Under the pieces are notes generated by a model that had not been told where the DNA came from, searched no databases, and saw nothing but the letters and a program-made list of their open reading frames with translations. Positions 10,487-20,035 of a stretch of DNA of 64,000 nt are shown piece after piece. The number at the start of each line of letters is the position of its first letter. Within the stretch, counting starts at the first letter, position 1. Both the position numbers and the translations under genes were made by a program. The stretch lies in contig JADBEO010000018.1 in NCBI GenBank assembly GCA_031316315.1, forward strand, positions 1-64,000, in the 5' to 3' direction. The stretch is from Chelatococcus sambhunathii (GTDB lineage: Bacteria > Pseudomonadota > Alphaproteobacteria > Rhizobiales > Methylopilaceae).

Positions 10487-11314
10487 CTACTCCGCCGCCT
10501 TGCGTTCCGCCGCTTTGGCCTCGTTCCAGAGCGCGTCCATCTCGGCGAGATCGCTGTCGGCGGGCGTGCGGCCCTGCGCCGCGAGCGCCGCCTCGATCGC
10601 GCGAAAACGCCGCTCGAACTTGGCGTTGGAGCGGCGCACGGCCGCTTCCGGATCGACGCCCGCATGACGCGCGAGATTGGCGACCGCACAGAGCAGATCG
10701 CCGATCTCGTCCTCGATCGCGTCGCGGTCGCCGGAGCGGACGGCCTCCGACACCTCTTCCGCTTCCTCGTGGATCTTCCCGACCACGAGCGCGACGTCGT
10801 CCCAGTCGAAGCCGACCGTGGCGGCTTTCTGCTGCAGCTTGATCGAGCGGCTGAGGCCGGGCAGGGCGGCCGGTATCCCGTCCAGCAGGCTCGCCGCCCC
10901 CGCCTCCTCATCGCCGCGCTCGGCCGCCCTCGCCGCCTTCTCCTCGGCCTTGATGCGGTCCCATTGGCCGTTGACGGCGTCGGTCCCGAGGCCGCGCGCG
11001 TCGCCGAAGACGTGCGGGTGGCGTCGGACCATCTTGGCCGTTATCGCCTCGACGACGTCGCCGAAGGCGAAGGCGCCGATCTCCTCGGCCATCCGCGCGT
11101 GATAGACGACCTGCAGCAGCAGGTCGCCGAGCTCGTCGCGCAGGTCCAAGAGGTCGCCGCGCTGGATGGCGTCGGCGACTTCGTAGGCTTCCTCGATCGT
11201 GTACGGCGCGATCGTCTCGAAACTCTGCTCGAGGTCCCAGGGACAGCCGGTCACCGGCGTACGGAGCGCCGCCATGATCTCGATCAGTCGCGCGATGTCT
11301 CTGGACGGCGTCAT
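10487..11314 (-). CDS. mazG: Nucleoside triphosphate pyrophosphohydrolase MazG
   Basis: MazG hydrolyses (d)NTPs to NMP and pyrophosphate, clearing aberrant nucleotides. The 275-residue protein shows the two tandem MazG repeats: the first with GCPWDLEQSF, the EEAYEVADA helix and DELGDLLLQVV; the second with EEAEEVSEAV and EDEIGDLLCAV. Acidic Mg-binding residues are kept in both. A longer frame reaches 11515, but the ATG at 11314 has a GAGG site and fits the family start. Confidence 0.94.
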   Translation of the reverse strand: MTPSRDIARLIEIMAALRTPVTGCPWDLEQSFETIAPYTIEEAYEVADAIQRGDLLDLRDELGDLLLQVVYHARMAEEIGAFAFGDVVEAITAKMVRRHPHVFGDARGLGTDAVNGQWDRIKAEEKAARAAERGDEEAGAASLLDGIPAALPGLSRSIKLQQKAATVGFDWDDVALVVGKIHEEAEEVSEAVRSGDRDAIEDEIGDLLCAVANLARHAGVDPEAAVRRSNAKFERRFRAIEAALAAQGRTPADSDLAEMDALWNEAKAAERKAAE

Positions 11315-11553
11315 GCTCGGCCTCGGCTGGTTCGGCTGACGGGTCGCCCAACGACGCTTGCCGGTCAAGCCGCGGAGCCGGGCCGGGGGCTGAAAACCCC
11401 AGAAGGCGCCAGCCTCCGGCGCCAATCCACGAGACGCATAAGATATATTATGGAACTCAAATCTGACGCCGGGCTGACGGCGGCGGTCAGCTTGGCGAGC
11501 CGAACCCAGGCCCATGGTGGCGACCCGATCCCGCGACGGTCAGGACGACCTCC

Positions 11554-12123
11554 ATGCTGACATCATCCATATCCATTTATCGCCTCGCCGCCGCCGTGGC
11601 CGTACTGACCGCGGCCGGGGCTGCGTCGGCGGCGCCGCGGCCGTTCGACGTCGCCCACGCCCAGGTCGCCTTCGACGTGAACTCCATCGGCTTCGGCAAG
11701 ACGCACGGCGAATTCCGCTCGGTCAACGGACGGCTCTCTCTCGACTTCGACCGTCCGCAGAACAGCCGCGTCGATTTCACGGTGGCGACCGGCTCGATCG
11801 AGACCGGCTCCCGCCAGCTCGACGACTACATCCGAAAGACCTTCCTCGACGCTGGCGATTTTCCGGAGATGCGGTTCCGCTCCACCGCCGTGCGCGAGAT
11901 CGACGGCTCGCATGTCGACGTGACCGGCGACCTGACGCTCCATGGCGTGACACGGCCGCTGACCGTGCGAGTGTCCGTCGACGCGACGGAGCGCGGCCAG
12001 CCGGTGCGTTTTACTGCGGTCGGCGTCATCCGCAGGAGCGAATTCGGCATCCGGGCGGCGACGCCCATCGTGGCCGACGAGGTCGCGATCCGCGTCGCGA
12101 CGCAGGCCGTTCCGGGGCGCTGA
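11554..12123 (+). CDS. YceI-family periplasmic lipocalin-like protein
   Basis: The 189-residue protein starts with a signal peptide ending at AASA and continues with the YceI fold: AHAQVAFDVNSIGF, an FRS strand, the DDYIRKTFLDA helix and DLTLHGVTRPLTV. YceI proteins bind isoprenoids in a beta-barrel and are usually linked to periplasmic redox or stress functions. AGGA stands nine bases before the ATG. A cytochrome b561 gene follows only three bases after the stop, the standard YceI/b561 pairing. Confidence 0.93.
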   Translation: MLTSSISIYRLAAAVAVLTAAGAASAAPRPFDVAHAQVAFDVNSIGFGKTHGEFRSVNGRLSLDFDRPQNSRVDFTVATGSIETGSRQLDDYIRKTFLDAGDFPEMRFRSTAVREIDGSHVDVTGDLTLHGVTRPLTVRVSVDATERGQPVRFTAVGVIRRSEFGIRAATPIVADEVAIRVATQAVPGR

Positions 12124-12126
12124 CTC

Positions 12127-12735
12127 ATGCGCTGGAGCGGGACCGCCAAGGCGCTGCACTGGACCACCGCGGCGCTGATCCTCGGGCTGCTGGCGCTGGG
12201 CTGGGTCATGACGCGGGCCGACATGAACGCGGCGCTGCGGTTCGACCTCTACCAGCTCCACAAGTCCTTCGGCTTCGTGGCGCTCGGGCTCGTCTGGCTG
12301 AGGCTGATCCACCTGACGTTTCGGTGCGCGCCGGAGCCGCCGAAGTCGCGGCTCGAACGCCGCCTGGTGCGAGCGGGCCGGGCAGGCCTCTGGACGCTGA
12401 TGATCCTCGCGCCGCTGTCCGGCTGGGCGACGGCCTCGGCCTCGCCGCTGGAAATCCCGACGCTGTTCTTCGGCCTGTTCAAGGTTCCCGACGTCGTCAG
12501 GCCCGGGGAGGCTGCCTTCGCCCTCGCCTCCTCGGCGCATTTCTGGCTCACGGCGCTCTTCGCCGCGCTGATCTGCTTGCATGCCGCCGCGGCGCTGAAG
12601 CACCACTTCATCGATGGCGATGACGTGCTGACCGGCATGCTGCCAAGGCGCCGCAGTGGACCGAGCGGCCTAAAAAAAGTCCGTCAGGACAACGTCTTGA
12701 AACGACTCGATGAAGTTCGGTCCAAACGCTTTTGA
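12127..12735 (+). CDS. Cytochrome b561 family membrane protein
   Basis: The 202-residue protein has four predicted transmembrane helices (around residues 12-29, 42-62, 85-105 and 135-158). Heme-ligand histidines are in KALHW, QLHKSFG, SAHFW and CLHAAAALKHH. Bacterial b561 proteins transfer electrons between quinones and periplasmic partners such as YceI. It is cotranscribed with the upstream yceI-like gene. The 3' end overlaps the convergent saccharopine-dehydrogenase-like gene by 66 bp, and the final 25 or so residues are a charged tail in that overlap. Confidence 0.92.
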   Translation: MRWSGTAKALHWTTAALILGLLALGWVMTRADMNAALRFDLYQLHKSFGFVALGLVWLRLIHLTFRCAPEPPKSRLERRLVRAGRAGLWTLMILAPLSGWATASASPLEIPTLFFGLFKVPDVVRPGEAAFALASSAHFWLTALFAALICLHAAAALKHHFIDGDDVLTGMLPRRRSGPSGLKKVRQDNVLKRLDEVRSKRF

Positions 12736-13731
12736 CGGCGTCTGGAAGCCCGGAGCGACTTCGCCGTCCGCTGCGCGCCGCGCGGCTTCAACGGCGGTCC
12801 AGGCCGTCAGCGTGTAGGCGTTCGGGATTGTCAGGCGGCTCGCCGCATGGCCGCCCGCGTCATCCCACGCTTCGGCGACGACGACAGCGCCGGAGCCGGC
12901 GCGTTGCTCCGCGGTCGGTCCCGGCGGCATCGCGACCTCGATCAGCCTGCCAAGGAGGCGCTGCGTCGTCCGCGCCCCGAGCAGCCGTCGCACGAACTTC
13001 GGCGCGCCTGCGGCCTGCCGCATGGCGGGCGTCGCCTCGAAGGCGACGTCGATGTGCGGGACGCCGGTCGAGTGAAAGGCCGTCGAGACGTCGCCCCAGC
13101 TGACGCCGACCACCGGACGCGGTCCGGCGCCGAAATCCGCGACGCCGCTGGGCGCGGGATCGATTTCGACGATCGGTCCGCCGCGGCGGGCGCGGCAGCC
13201 GAGGCCGGCCGCTTCCAGCATGGTCTTGGCGGTGCCGCGGCTCGCGCTTGCGAGGCTTCCGAAGCCGCCGATCGCGATCCTGAGCCGCGTCGCGGACGGC
13301 AGGCGGCCGACCACATGCGCGGCGAGGCAGTCACTCGGGACGACGTCGAAGCCTGCGCCCGGGAGGAGGGCGACTCCCCTCGCCTTCGCCTCGGCGTCCC
13401 TCGCCGCGAGCGCCTCGAACACGTCGATCTCGCCGGTCACGTCGACATAGTGGACGCCTCGCGCGAGGCACGCGTCGGCCATCGGCTGCGACGTGGCGGA
13501 GAACGGCCCGGCTGCATGAAGCACGGCGTCGACGCCGGCCAGACCCTCCGCGAGCTTCGCCGGCTCGTTCAGCGGGAAAGCGCGCCAGTCGAGCCCGAGC
13601 CGTTGCGCCAGCGCCGCCACCACAGGCGCGCTGCGGCCGGCGAGGATCGGCGCTAGGCCGCGCGCTGCGGCCTGTTCGGCGCAGAGCGTCCCCGTGTAGC
13701 CGGTCGCGCCATAGATCAGGAACCGGTTCAC
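12670..13731 (-). CDS. Saccharopine dehydrogenase-like NAD(P)-binding protein
   Basis: This 353-residue protein opens with a Rossmann fold glycine motif (YGATGYTG) and carries HAAGPFS and GVHYVDVTGE, typical of the saccharopine dehydrogenase / trans-acting enoyl reductase family (COG3268). The substrate is unknown for most members. It is the last gene of the long minus-strand cluster, and its start overlaps the stop of the MBL hydrolase by 4 bp, implying coupled translation. Its 3' end overlaps the convergent cytochrome b561 gene. Confidence 0.85.
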   Translation of the reverse strand: MNRFLIYGATGYTGTLCAEQAAARGLAPILAGRSAPVVAALAQRLGLDWRAFPLNEPAKLAEGLAGVDAVLHAAGPFSATSQPMADACLARGVHYVDVTGEIDVFEALAARDAEAKARGVALLPGAGFDVVPSDCLAAHVVGRLPSATRLRIAIGGFGSLASASRGTAKTMLEAAGLGCRARRGGPIVEIDPAPSGVADFGAGPRPVVGVSWGDVSTAFHSTGVPHIDVAFEATPAMRQAAGAPKFVRRLLGARTTQRLLGRLIEVAMPPGPTAEQRAGSGAVVVAEAWDDAGGHAASRLTIPNAYTLTAWTAVEAARRAADGEVAPGFQTPSKAFGPNFIESFQDVVLTDFF

Positions 13732-14528
13732 AGCGCCGTCTCGATCACCATCCCGTCGTAGGCCACGTCGATCTCCGGCGGGAGCCGCGACTTCAGCGTG
13801 GCGTAGTCCATGTCGGTGTGGAGATTCGTCAGGACCGCGCGGCGCGGCTTCAGCCGTTCGATCCAGTCGAGCGCGTCGTCGAGCGAGAAATGCGTCGGAT
13901 GCGGCGTGTCGCGCAGGGCGTCGATGATCAGGACGTCGAGCCCTTCGAGCATGGCCGCCGAAGCGTCCGGAATGTCGTTGACGTCCGGCACATAGGCGAG
14001 GGAGCCGAAGCGGAAGCCGAGCGCCCTCTCCTGCCCGTGCGCGACCTCGAGCGGCAGCGCCTCGATCGAACCGCCCGGCCCTGCGATCGACGCCGGCTCC
14101 CCTGCGATCAGCCGATGCTCATTGAGGATCGGCGGGTAGTCGCTGCCGGGCGGGCTCGCGAAGACATAGCCGAAGCGCTCGTTGAGGAAGTCCGACATCT
14201 TGGCGTCGCACCAGATGTCAACACGCGCCCGGGCATGGATTGCGAGCGGCCGAAGGTCGTCGATGCCGTGGCTGTGGTCGGCGTGCTCGTGGGTATAGAG
14301 CACGCCGTCGACCCGGTCGACGCCGGCGCCGATCAGCTGATCGCGCAGGTCCGGTCCGGTGTCCACGACCAGCCGGGTCACTCCGCCCGGACCCGACCTC
14401 TCCACCAGGATCGAGCATCGGCGGCGGCGATTTTTCGGCTCGCTCGGGTCGCACTTGCCCCAGCCGCTCGCGACGCGGGGAACGCCGCCGGAGGAGCCGC
14501 AGCCGAGGATGGTGACCTTGAGGCTCAC
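13728..14528 (-). CDS. MBL-fold metallohydrolase (PhnP-like)
   Basis: The 266-residue product has the metallo-beta-lactamase signature HEHADH in VLYTHEHADHSHG, an N-terminal GCGSSGGVPR loop and a late HLDxM-like metal site in TNLHTDMDY. This resembles the PhnP / YcbX-adjacent phosphodiesterase branch. In alphaproteobacteria this gene commonly follows tatD, as here (4-bp overlap). A role in nucleotide or RNA phosphodiester cleavage is inferred; the true substrate is unknown. Confidence 0.9.
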   Translation of the reverse strand: MSLKVTILGCGSSGGVPRVASGWGKCDPSEPKNRRRRCSILVERSGPGGVTRLVVDTGPDLRDQLIGAGVDRVDGVLYTHEHADHSHGIDDLRPLAIHARARVDIWCDAKMSDFLNERFGYVFASPPGSDYPPILNEHRLIAGEPASIAGPGGSIEALPLEVAHGQERALGFRFGSLAYVPDVNDIPDASAAMLEGLDVLIIDALRDTPHPTHFSLDDALDWIERLKPRRAVLTNLHTDMDYATLKSRLPPEIDVAYDGMVIETAL

Positions 14529-15337
14529 GCCGCGTCCGCAGCCTCTGTCGTCACAAGAGCGTCTCTCGGCACTTTATTGAACAACCTGAAGAAATTTTCT
14601 GTCGTCGTGAGAGCAGTCTGCTCGATGTTCCAACCGCGGACATCGGCCAACACGGCGGCCGTCTTCGCGGTCAGCGCCGGCTCGTTGCGCTTGCCCCGGA
14701 ACGGCTCCGGCGCGAGATAGGGAGCGTCCGTCTCGACCAGCAGCCGGTCGGCCGGAACCTCCGCCGCGATCGCGCGCAGTTCCTCTGATCGCTTGAAGGT
14801 CAGGATGCCGGAGAACGACACGTAGAGCCCGAGCGCGACGCCGCGGCGGGCGAGCTCCGCGCCGGACGAGAAGCAGTGCAGGACGGCCGGGAAGGCGCCC
14901 TTCCCCGTTTCCTCCTCCAGCACCTCGATCATCCGCTCGTCCGCCGAGCGGGCATGGATGATGAGCGGCAGGCCCGACTGGCGCGCGGCGGCGATGTGGG
15001 TGCGAAAGCCCTGCTCCTGCGCGGCGTAATCGCCCTCGTAATGATAGTCGAGACCGGCCTCCCCGAGACCCACGATCTTCGGGTGCTCCGCCAGCTGCAC
15101 GAGCTCGTCGACCGTCACGTCGAGCTCCTCATGAGCCTGGTGCGGATGGGTCCCGACGGTTCCAAAGACGCTTGGGTAGCGCTCGACGAGAGCAAGGATC
15201 CGCTCGAAGCGGCGCACTCGCGTCGAGATCGTCACCATCAGCCCGACCCCGGCCGCGTGCGCCCGCTCGACGACGGCGTCGCGCTCGGGCGCGAAGTCGT
15301 CGAAATCGAGGTGGCAGTGGCTGTCGACGATCGTCAC
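14525..15337 (-). CDS. tatD: TatD-family metal-dependent deoxyribonuclease
   Basis: This 270-residue TIM-barrel hydrolase shows the TatD metal-binding pattern: [11 protein letters not shown] at the N-terminus, GEAGLDYHY around residue 90, IHAR, HCFSSG and a C-terminal ETDAPYL. Members are 3'-5' exonucleases implicated in DNA repair and degradation of single-stranded nucleic acid. It overlaps both neighbours by 4 bp, inside the metG-tatD-MBL cluster. Confidence 0.94.
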   Translation of the reverse strand: MTIVDSHCHLDFDDFAPERDAVVERAHAAGVGLMVTISTRVRRFERILALVERYPSVFGTVGTHPHQAHEELDVTVDELVQLAEHPKIVGLGEAGLDYHYEGDYAAQEQGFRTHIAAARQSGLPLIIHARSADERMIEVLEEETGKGAFPAVLHCFSSGAELARRGVALGLYVSFSGILTFKRSEELRAIAAEVPADRLLVETDAPYLAPEPFRGKRNEPALTAKTAAVLADVRGWNIEQTALTTTENFFRLFNKVPRDALVTTEAADAA

Positions 15338-16896
15338 GACGCAGCCTCCGCCGCCGGCTCAACGTAGCGCGGGAAGACCGGCTGCGGCGTGGGGAGCGCG
15401 GAGCCGGCCGCGAGCCGGCCGCCCTGCCCCAGAGCGTCGAAGCCGCGCGCCTCGGCCGGCACGCCCAGCAGGTCGAGCAGCTTCGAGGCGGCTTCCGGGA
15501 TGACGGGCTGCGCCAGGATCGCGACCTGCCGCACGGTCTCGGCCGTGACGTAGAGCACGGTCGCCATGCGCTCGGGGTCGGTCTTCTTCAGTGCCCAAGG
15601 CGCCTGCCCCGCGAAGTAGCGGTTCGCCTCCGCGACGACCGCCCAGATCGCCGAAAGCGCGGTGTGGAGCGCGAGGTCCGCGAAGGCGGCGCGGGTCTTC
15701 TCCAGCAGTTCGTCGGCGCTCGCGAGCATCGCCGCGTCCGCCTCGGAGAAGGCGCCGGGCGTGGGGACCCTGCCCTCGCAGTTCTTGCCGATCATCGACA
15801 GCGAGCGCTGCGCGAGATTGCCGAGATCGTTGGCGAGGTCGGCGTTCAGCCGCCCGACGATGGCCTCGTGGCTGTAGGAGCCGTCCTGCCCGAACGGCAC
15901 CTCGCGCAGCAGGAAGTAGCGCACCGCGTCGACGCCGTAGCCGTCGGCGATCGCGAATGGGTCGACGACGTTGCCGACCGACTTCGACATCTTCTCGCCG
16001 CGGACGTTGAGGAAGCCGTGCGCGAACACCCGCTTCGGCAGCGGCAGGCCGGCCGACATCAGGAAGGCCGGCCAGAACACCGTGTGGAAGCGGATAATGT
16101 CCTTGCCGATGACGTGCAGGTCCGCCGGCCACCAGCGCCACAGCTCGGACGTCTCGTCCGGGAACCCTGCGCCGGTGATGTAGTTCGTCAGCGCGTCGAC
16201 CCAGACATACATCACGTGCTTCGGATCGTCCGGCACCGGCACGCCCCAGTTGAAGGTCGTGCGGCTGATCGAGAGGTCGGCGAGCCCGCGCTTTACGAAG
16301 GCCAGCACCTCGTTGCGCCGGGCGTCGGGGCCGATGAAGCCGGGCTGCTCCTCGTAGAGCTTCAGCAGCCGGTCCTGATAGGCGGAGAGGCGGAAGAAGT
16401 AGCTTTCCTCGACCACCCACTCGACGGGCGCGCCGGACGGCGCGAAGCGCGTCCTCCCCTCTCCGACCGTGGTTTCGCTCTCGTCGAAATAGGCCTCGTC
16501 GCGGACCGAGTACCAGCCCTCATACTTGCCGAGATAGACGTCGCCGGCCGCCTGCATGCGCCGCCAGAGCTCCTGGCTCGCGGCGTAATGATCCTTGTCG
16601 GTCGTGCGGATAAAGCGGTCGAACGAGATCCCGTAGCGCTCGTCCATCTCTTTGAAGCGCGCGGCGTTCTTCGTCGCCCAGTCGAACGGGCTCACGCCCT
16701 CCCGCGCCGCGGTCTGCGCCATCTTCAGGCCGTGCTCGTCCGTGCCGGTCAGGAAGCGCACGTCGCGGCCGTCGAGCCGGTGGAAGCGCGCGATCGCGTC
16801 CGTCGCGATCGCCTCGTAGACGTGGCCGATATGCGGCGCGCCGTTCGGATAGGCGATTGCGGTGGTGACGTAGTACGGGGTCTTGGAGTCCGGCAT
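15334..16896 (-). CDS. metG: Methionyl-tRNA synthetase
   Basis: MetRS charges tRNA-Met with methionine. The 520-residue class I synthetase contains the HIGH signature in PHIGHVYEA and KMSKS in EKMSKSVGN, followed by the helical anticodon-binding domain. It lacks the C-terminal EMAP/tRNA-binding domain, so it is the short form common in alphaproteobacteria. The in-frame codon at 16926 would add ten residues; the ATG at 16896 gives the family start [19 protein letters not shown]. Confidence 0.96.
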   Translation of the reverse strand: MPDSKTPYYVTTAIAYPNGAPHIGHVYEAIATDAIARFHRLDGRDVRFLTGTDEHGLKMAQTAAREGVSPFDWATKNAARFKEMDERYGISFDRFIRTTDKDHYAASQELWRRMQAAGDVYLGKYEGWYSVRDEAYFDESETTVGEGRTRFAPSGAPVEWVVEESYFFRLSAYQDRLLKLYEEQPGFIGPDARRNEVLAFVKRGLADLSISRTTFNWGVPVPDDPKHVMYVWVDALTNYITGAGFPDETSELWRWWPADLHVIGKDIIRFHTVFWPAFLMSAGLPLPKRVFAHGFLNVRGEKMSKSVGNVVDPFAIADGYGVDAVRYFLLREVPFGQDGSYSHEAIVGRLNADLANDLGNLAQRSLSMIGKNCEGRVPTPGAFSEADAAMLASADELLEKTRAAFADLALHTALSAIWAVVAEANRYFAGQAPWALKKTDPERMATVLYVTAETVRQVAILAQPVIPEAASKLLDLLGVPAEARGFDALGQGGRLAAGSALPTPQPVFPRYVEPAAEAAS

Positions 16897-17019
16897 CGCG
16901 ATCTTGGCTCTTGGCGGGAGGCGCACCCTAAAGCCTGCCCGTGAGTAGGGAAACCGGGGACGCGCGGCTGCGCTGCGACATGCCGGCTCACGAGCGCCGC
17001 CATGCGCGGACCGTCTGGT

Positions 17020-18078
17020 TCAGCCGCGCGCGAGACCTGACAGGTCGGTCAGGGTCTCCAGCACATAGGGGCGACGGTCGAGATTGAACGTCTCGACCTC
17101 CCGCGCGGCGCGCGTCGCCTTGTCCCACGCTTCCGCAAAGCGCTGGAGACCAGGCTCGCCGGTCGAGGCCCCCGCCCTCACCCGATCGTGCAGCCAATCG
17201 CCGACTAGCCCGACGAACAGCGCGAAGCGCTCCTCCGCGCCTTTGCGCGCCAGGTCCTCCGCAAGCGCGTGGCTCGCCTTGACGTCGACCGCCGGCAGGC
17301 GGTCGAGCAGCGTGGCGACCGTCCTGCGCAGCGACGCCCCGTCGCTACGAAGCAGCGAAAGCGCGCGCGCGACGGTGCCGTCGGAAAGCTCCGCGGCCCC
17401 GGCGATCTCCTCGGCGTCGTGCGCCTCGACGATCTCCGGCAGCCCGGACAGGATCTCGGCCACCTCCGCGGCGGCCAGCGACCGGAGGGGGAGCGTCCGG
17501 CAGCGCGAGCGCACCGGCGCCGGAAGCGCGCGCGGCGTCGCGGCGACCAGGAAGAAGATGGTGCGCGCCGGCGGCTCCTCGAGCGACTTCAGCAGTGCGT
17601 TCGCGGCCGCGCCGTTGAGGTCGTCGGCGGCGTCAACGATCGCGACGCGCCAGCCGCCCTCCCCGGTCGTCGACCCGAAGAAGGACGTGGCGCGGCGGAC
17701 GTCGTCGACGCGGATTTCGCCATAATGCGTCTTGCGGTCGGCGTTCCAGCCGCGCCGCAGGACCAGAAGGTCCGGGTGCGCGAGCCGGGCGACGCGCCGG
17801 AAGGCGGGATCGTCCTCTCCGACTGCCAGACCGGCCGCAGCGCCGGCGGCAGCCGGGTTGGGATGGGCGAAGGCGAAGCGCGCCATCCGGTAGGCGAGCG
17901 TCGCCTTGCCGATCCCCTCAGGGCCGGTCAGCAGCCAGGCGTGATGCATCCGACCGGACCGGAAGGCGGACAGCAGAGCGCGCTCGGGCTCGGCATGGCC
18001 GACGAGCCGCGCCGTCTCGCGCGGATGCGGGCAGCCGTCGCGGCGGTCGGCTTCCGGCAGGCCGTCGGGCTCGATCAT
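17020..18078 (-). CDS. holB: DNA polymerase III subunit delta'
   Basis: The delta' subunit is part of the clamp loader that places the beta sliding clamp on DNA. The 352-residue protein has a modified P-loop (GPEGIGKATLAYR), the NALLKSLEEPP helix and an AAA+ lid. The typical zinc-binding cysteine cluster is not obvious, as in other alphaproteobacterial delta' proteins. It overlaps tmk by 4 bp, an order kept across many bacteria. Confidence 0.93.
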   Translation of the reverse strand: MIEPDGLPEADRRDGCPHPRETARLVGHAEPERALLSAFRSGRMHHAWLLTGPEGIGKATLAYRMARFAFAHPNPAAAGAAAGLAVGEDDPAFRRVARLAHPDLLVLRRGWNADRKTHYGEIRVDDVRRATSFFGSTTGEGGWRVAIVDAADDLNGAAANALLKSLEEPPARTIFFLVAATPRALPAPVRSRCRTLPLRSLAAAEVAEILSGLPEIVEAHDAEEIAGAAELSDGTVARALSLLRSDGASLRRTVATLLDRLPAVDVKASHALAEDLARKGAEERFALFVGLVGDWLHDRVRAGASTGEPGLQRFAEAWDKATRAAREVETFNLDRRPYVLETLTDLSGLARG

Positions 18079-18731
18079 ACCGCCCGGCTCTTGGTTTCGG
18101 TCAGGCCGAGGCGCCGGGAGACGACGTCCCAGACGCGACCGGCCACGACGGGCTCCGGACCTTCCGCGTCTACAAGCACGCAGCGCTCCGGCTCCTCGCG
18201 GGCGATCTCGACGAAGGCCGCCCTCAGCCGGCCGTGGAAGTCGCGCCCCTCCGACTCGAACCGATCACCGGCCGCGCCCTGCGCGCGGTTCGCCACACGC
18301 TCGAGGCTGCGTTCGACCGGGGCGTCGAGGATCACAGTGAGGTCCGGCCACGCGCCGGCCGTCGCGACGCGCTCCAGCGAACGGATGCTCGCCTTGTCGA
18401 GCCCGCCGAGCGAACCCTGATAGGCGCGCGTCGAGTCGACGTAGCGGTCGCAGAGCACGATCGCGCCGCGCTGCAGCGCCGGTCGGATCACCCGGTCCAC
18501 ATGGTCAGCGCGGGCGGAGGCGATCAGGGTCGTCTCGGCGAACGTCCCAAACCGCTTGGCGCCCCCCGACAGCAGCGTCTCTCGCAGCCGCTCGGCGCGC
18601 GGCGAGCCGCCCGGCTCGCGCGTGAGCACGACGTCGTGGGCGAGATCTCGCAGGCGTTCGGCGAGGCGTCGGATCTGCGTCGATTTCCCGACGCCCTCCC
18701 CGCCCTCGAAGGTGACGAAGCGCCCCGCCAT
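18075..18731 (-). CDS. tmk: Thymidylate kinase
   Basis: The enzyme phosphorylates dTMP to dTDP. The 218-residue protein has P-loop FEGGEGVGKST, the TREPGGSP substrate loop, the DRYVDST motif and a lid region with AQGAAGDRFE. Length is normal. The start codon overlaps the stop of the upstream D,D-carboxypeptidase gene, and the 3' end overlaps holB, so the three are translated as a unit. Confidence 0.96.
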   Translation of the reverse strand: MAGRFVTFEGGEGVGKSTQIRRLAERLRDLAHDVVLTREPGGSPRAERLRETLLSGGAKRFGTFAETTLIASARADHVDRVIRPALQRGAIVLCDRYVDSTRAYQGSLGGLDKASIRSLERVATAGAWPDLTVILDAPVERSLERVANRAQGAAGDRFESEGRDFHGRLRAAFVEIAREEPERCVLVDAEGPEPVVAGRVWDVVSRRLGLTETKSRAV

Positions 18732-19951
18732 CAGATCTTTTCGGCGACCTGACCCACGAAGCCGCTGACCAGTTCGAGCGCCCCGTCGATCGCGCGGCGC
18801 GTAAGGTCGCCGACCGGAACGTCGGCCGCCGCATAGACCGGGGCCTCGATCGTGAGCATCGCGCCGCGCCAGACCTTCAGCGTGCCGATTCGCTGGCCCT
18901 TGGTCACCGGCGCGGCGATCGGACCGTCATAGGTGACGCGGGCCACGACGCGGGCGTCGTCGCCCTTCGGCGCGAGCAGATCGACGGGCTTCTGCGCGAC
19001 CAACGGCACGTTCATCGAAGCGCCGCCGAACACGCGCGCTTCCGCCACCGCGTCGTCTCCCTCGAACAGGCGCCGCTGCTCGAAGGCGTTGAAGCCCCAG
19101 TCGAGCAGCTTCCGGGCTTCCTCGGCGCGCTGCTTCGCCGTCTCGAGGCCATTGATGACGATGATCAGCCGGCGGCCGTCGCGCGACACCGAACCGACGA
19201 GGCCGAAGCCGGAGTCCTCGGTGTAGCCCGTCTTCAACCCGTCCGCGCCCTGGTAGTCCGCCAGAAGCGGATTGCGGTTGCGCTGGGTGATCTTGCTCCA
19301 TGTGAACTCGGGCTCGGCGAAGATGCGGTAGTACTCGGGATAGGTGTCGATGATGTAGGCGGCGAGCTTGGCGACGTCGCGCGCCGACATCTTCTGCTCC
19401 GGATCGGGCTGGCCGGTCGCGTTGCGAAAGGTCGAATAGCTGAGGCCGAGCTCCTTGGCGCGCTGATTCATCAGCCCGACGAAGGACTGCTCGGACCCGG
19501 CGAGCCCTGTCGCGAGCGTGATCGCCGCGTCTGTCCCCGACTGGACGATCACGCCGCGCAGCAGGTCGGAGACGGCGACCTCGGAGTTCAGCTTGGCGAA
19601 CATCGTCGAGTTGCGCGACGGCGCGCCGCCGCGACGCCAGGCGTCTTCGGTCACTCGAAAAGTCTGGTCGCGGGAGAGCCGACCTTCCTTCAGCGCCTTG
19701 AAGACCAGCTCCAGAGTCATCAGCGTCGCCATGCTGGCCGGCGGCGTCGGCATGTCGGCCTTCGCCGCATAGAGCGTGGCGTCGGAGGTGACGTCGTAGA
19801 GATAGGCGAAGGGCGCGTTGGTCGGGGCCGCAGGCGGCTTGGCGTCCTTGGCGGCGAAGGCGCCGAGGGACGGCGCGAACACGGCGACGAGGGCGAGCGC
19901 CAAGGCTGCGCAAAGCCCGCGCGCGCCGCGCAGAATGCTACTCAGAAACAT
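18731..19951 (-). CDS. D,D-carboxypeptidase-family (PBP5/DacF-like) protein with degenerate active site
   Basis: This 406-residue peptidase S11 homologue has a signal peptide (hydrophobic residues 14-33, AFAA cleavage) and the C-terminal beta-domain of PBP5-type proteins. Such enzymes trim the terminal D-Ala of peptidoglycan stem peptides. Two of three catalytic motifs are altered here. The SxxK box reads S73-M-A-T76 (codon ACG at the lysine position), and the SxN box reads S138-G-T140 (codon ACA). KTG (240-242) is intact. Without the lysine, acylation should fail, so this may be a penicillin-binding pseudoenzyme or regulator. It sits in its usual place between rlpA and tmk. Confidence 0.9.
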   Translation of the reverse strand: MFLSSILRGARGLCAALALALVAVFAPSLGAFAAKDAKPPAAPTNAPFAYLYDVTSDATLYAAKADMPTPPASMATLMTLELVFKALKEGRLSRDQTFRVTEDAWRRGGAPSRNSTMFAKLNSEVAVSDLLRGVIVQSGTDAAITLATGLAGSEQSFVGLMNQRAKELGLSYSTFRNATGQPDPEQKMSARDVAKLAAYIIDTYPEYYRIFAEPEFTWSKITQRNRNPLLADYQGADGLKTGYTEDSGFGLVGSVSRDGRRLIIVINGLETAKQRAEEARKLLDWGFNAFEQRRLFEGDDAVAEARVFGGASMNVPLVAQKPVDLLAPKGDDARVVARVTYDGPIAAPVTKGQRIGTLKVWRGAMLTIEAPVYAAADVPVGDLTRRAIDGALELVSGFVGQVAEKI

Positions 19952-20035
19952 GGCGACGCCCTTCGACCCTACCCGCGAAAGGTAAGGCGGAACTGTGACG
20001 CCGACAATGGAGCGGCGCGGCTTTCGGCCGGAAGG

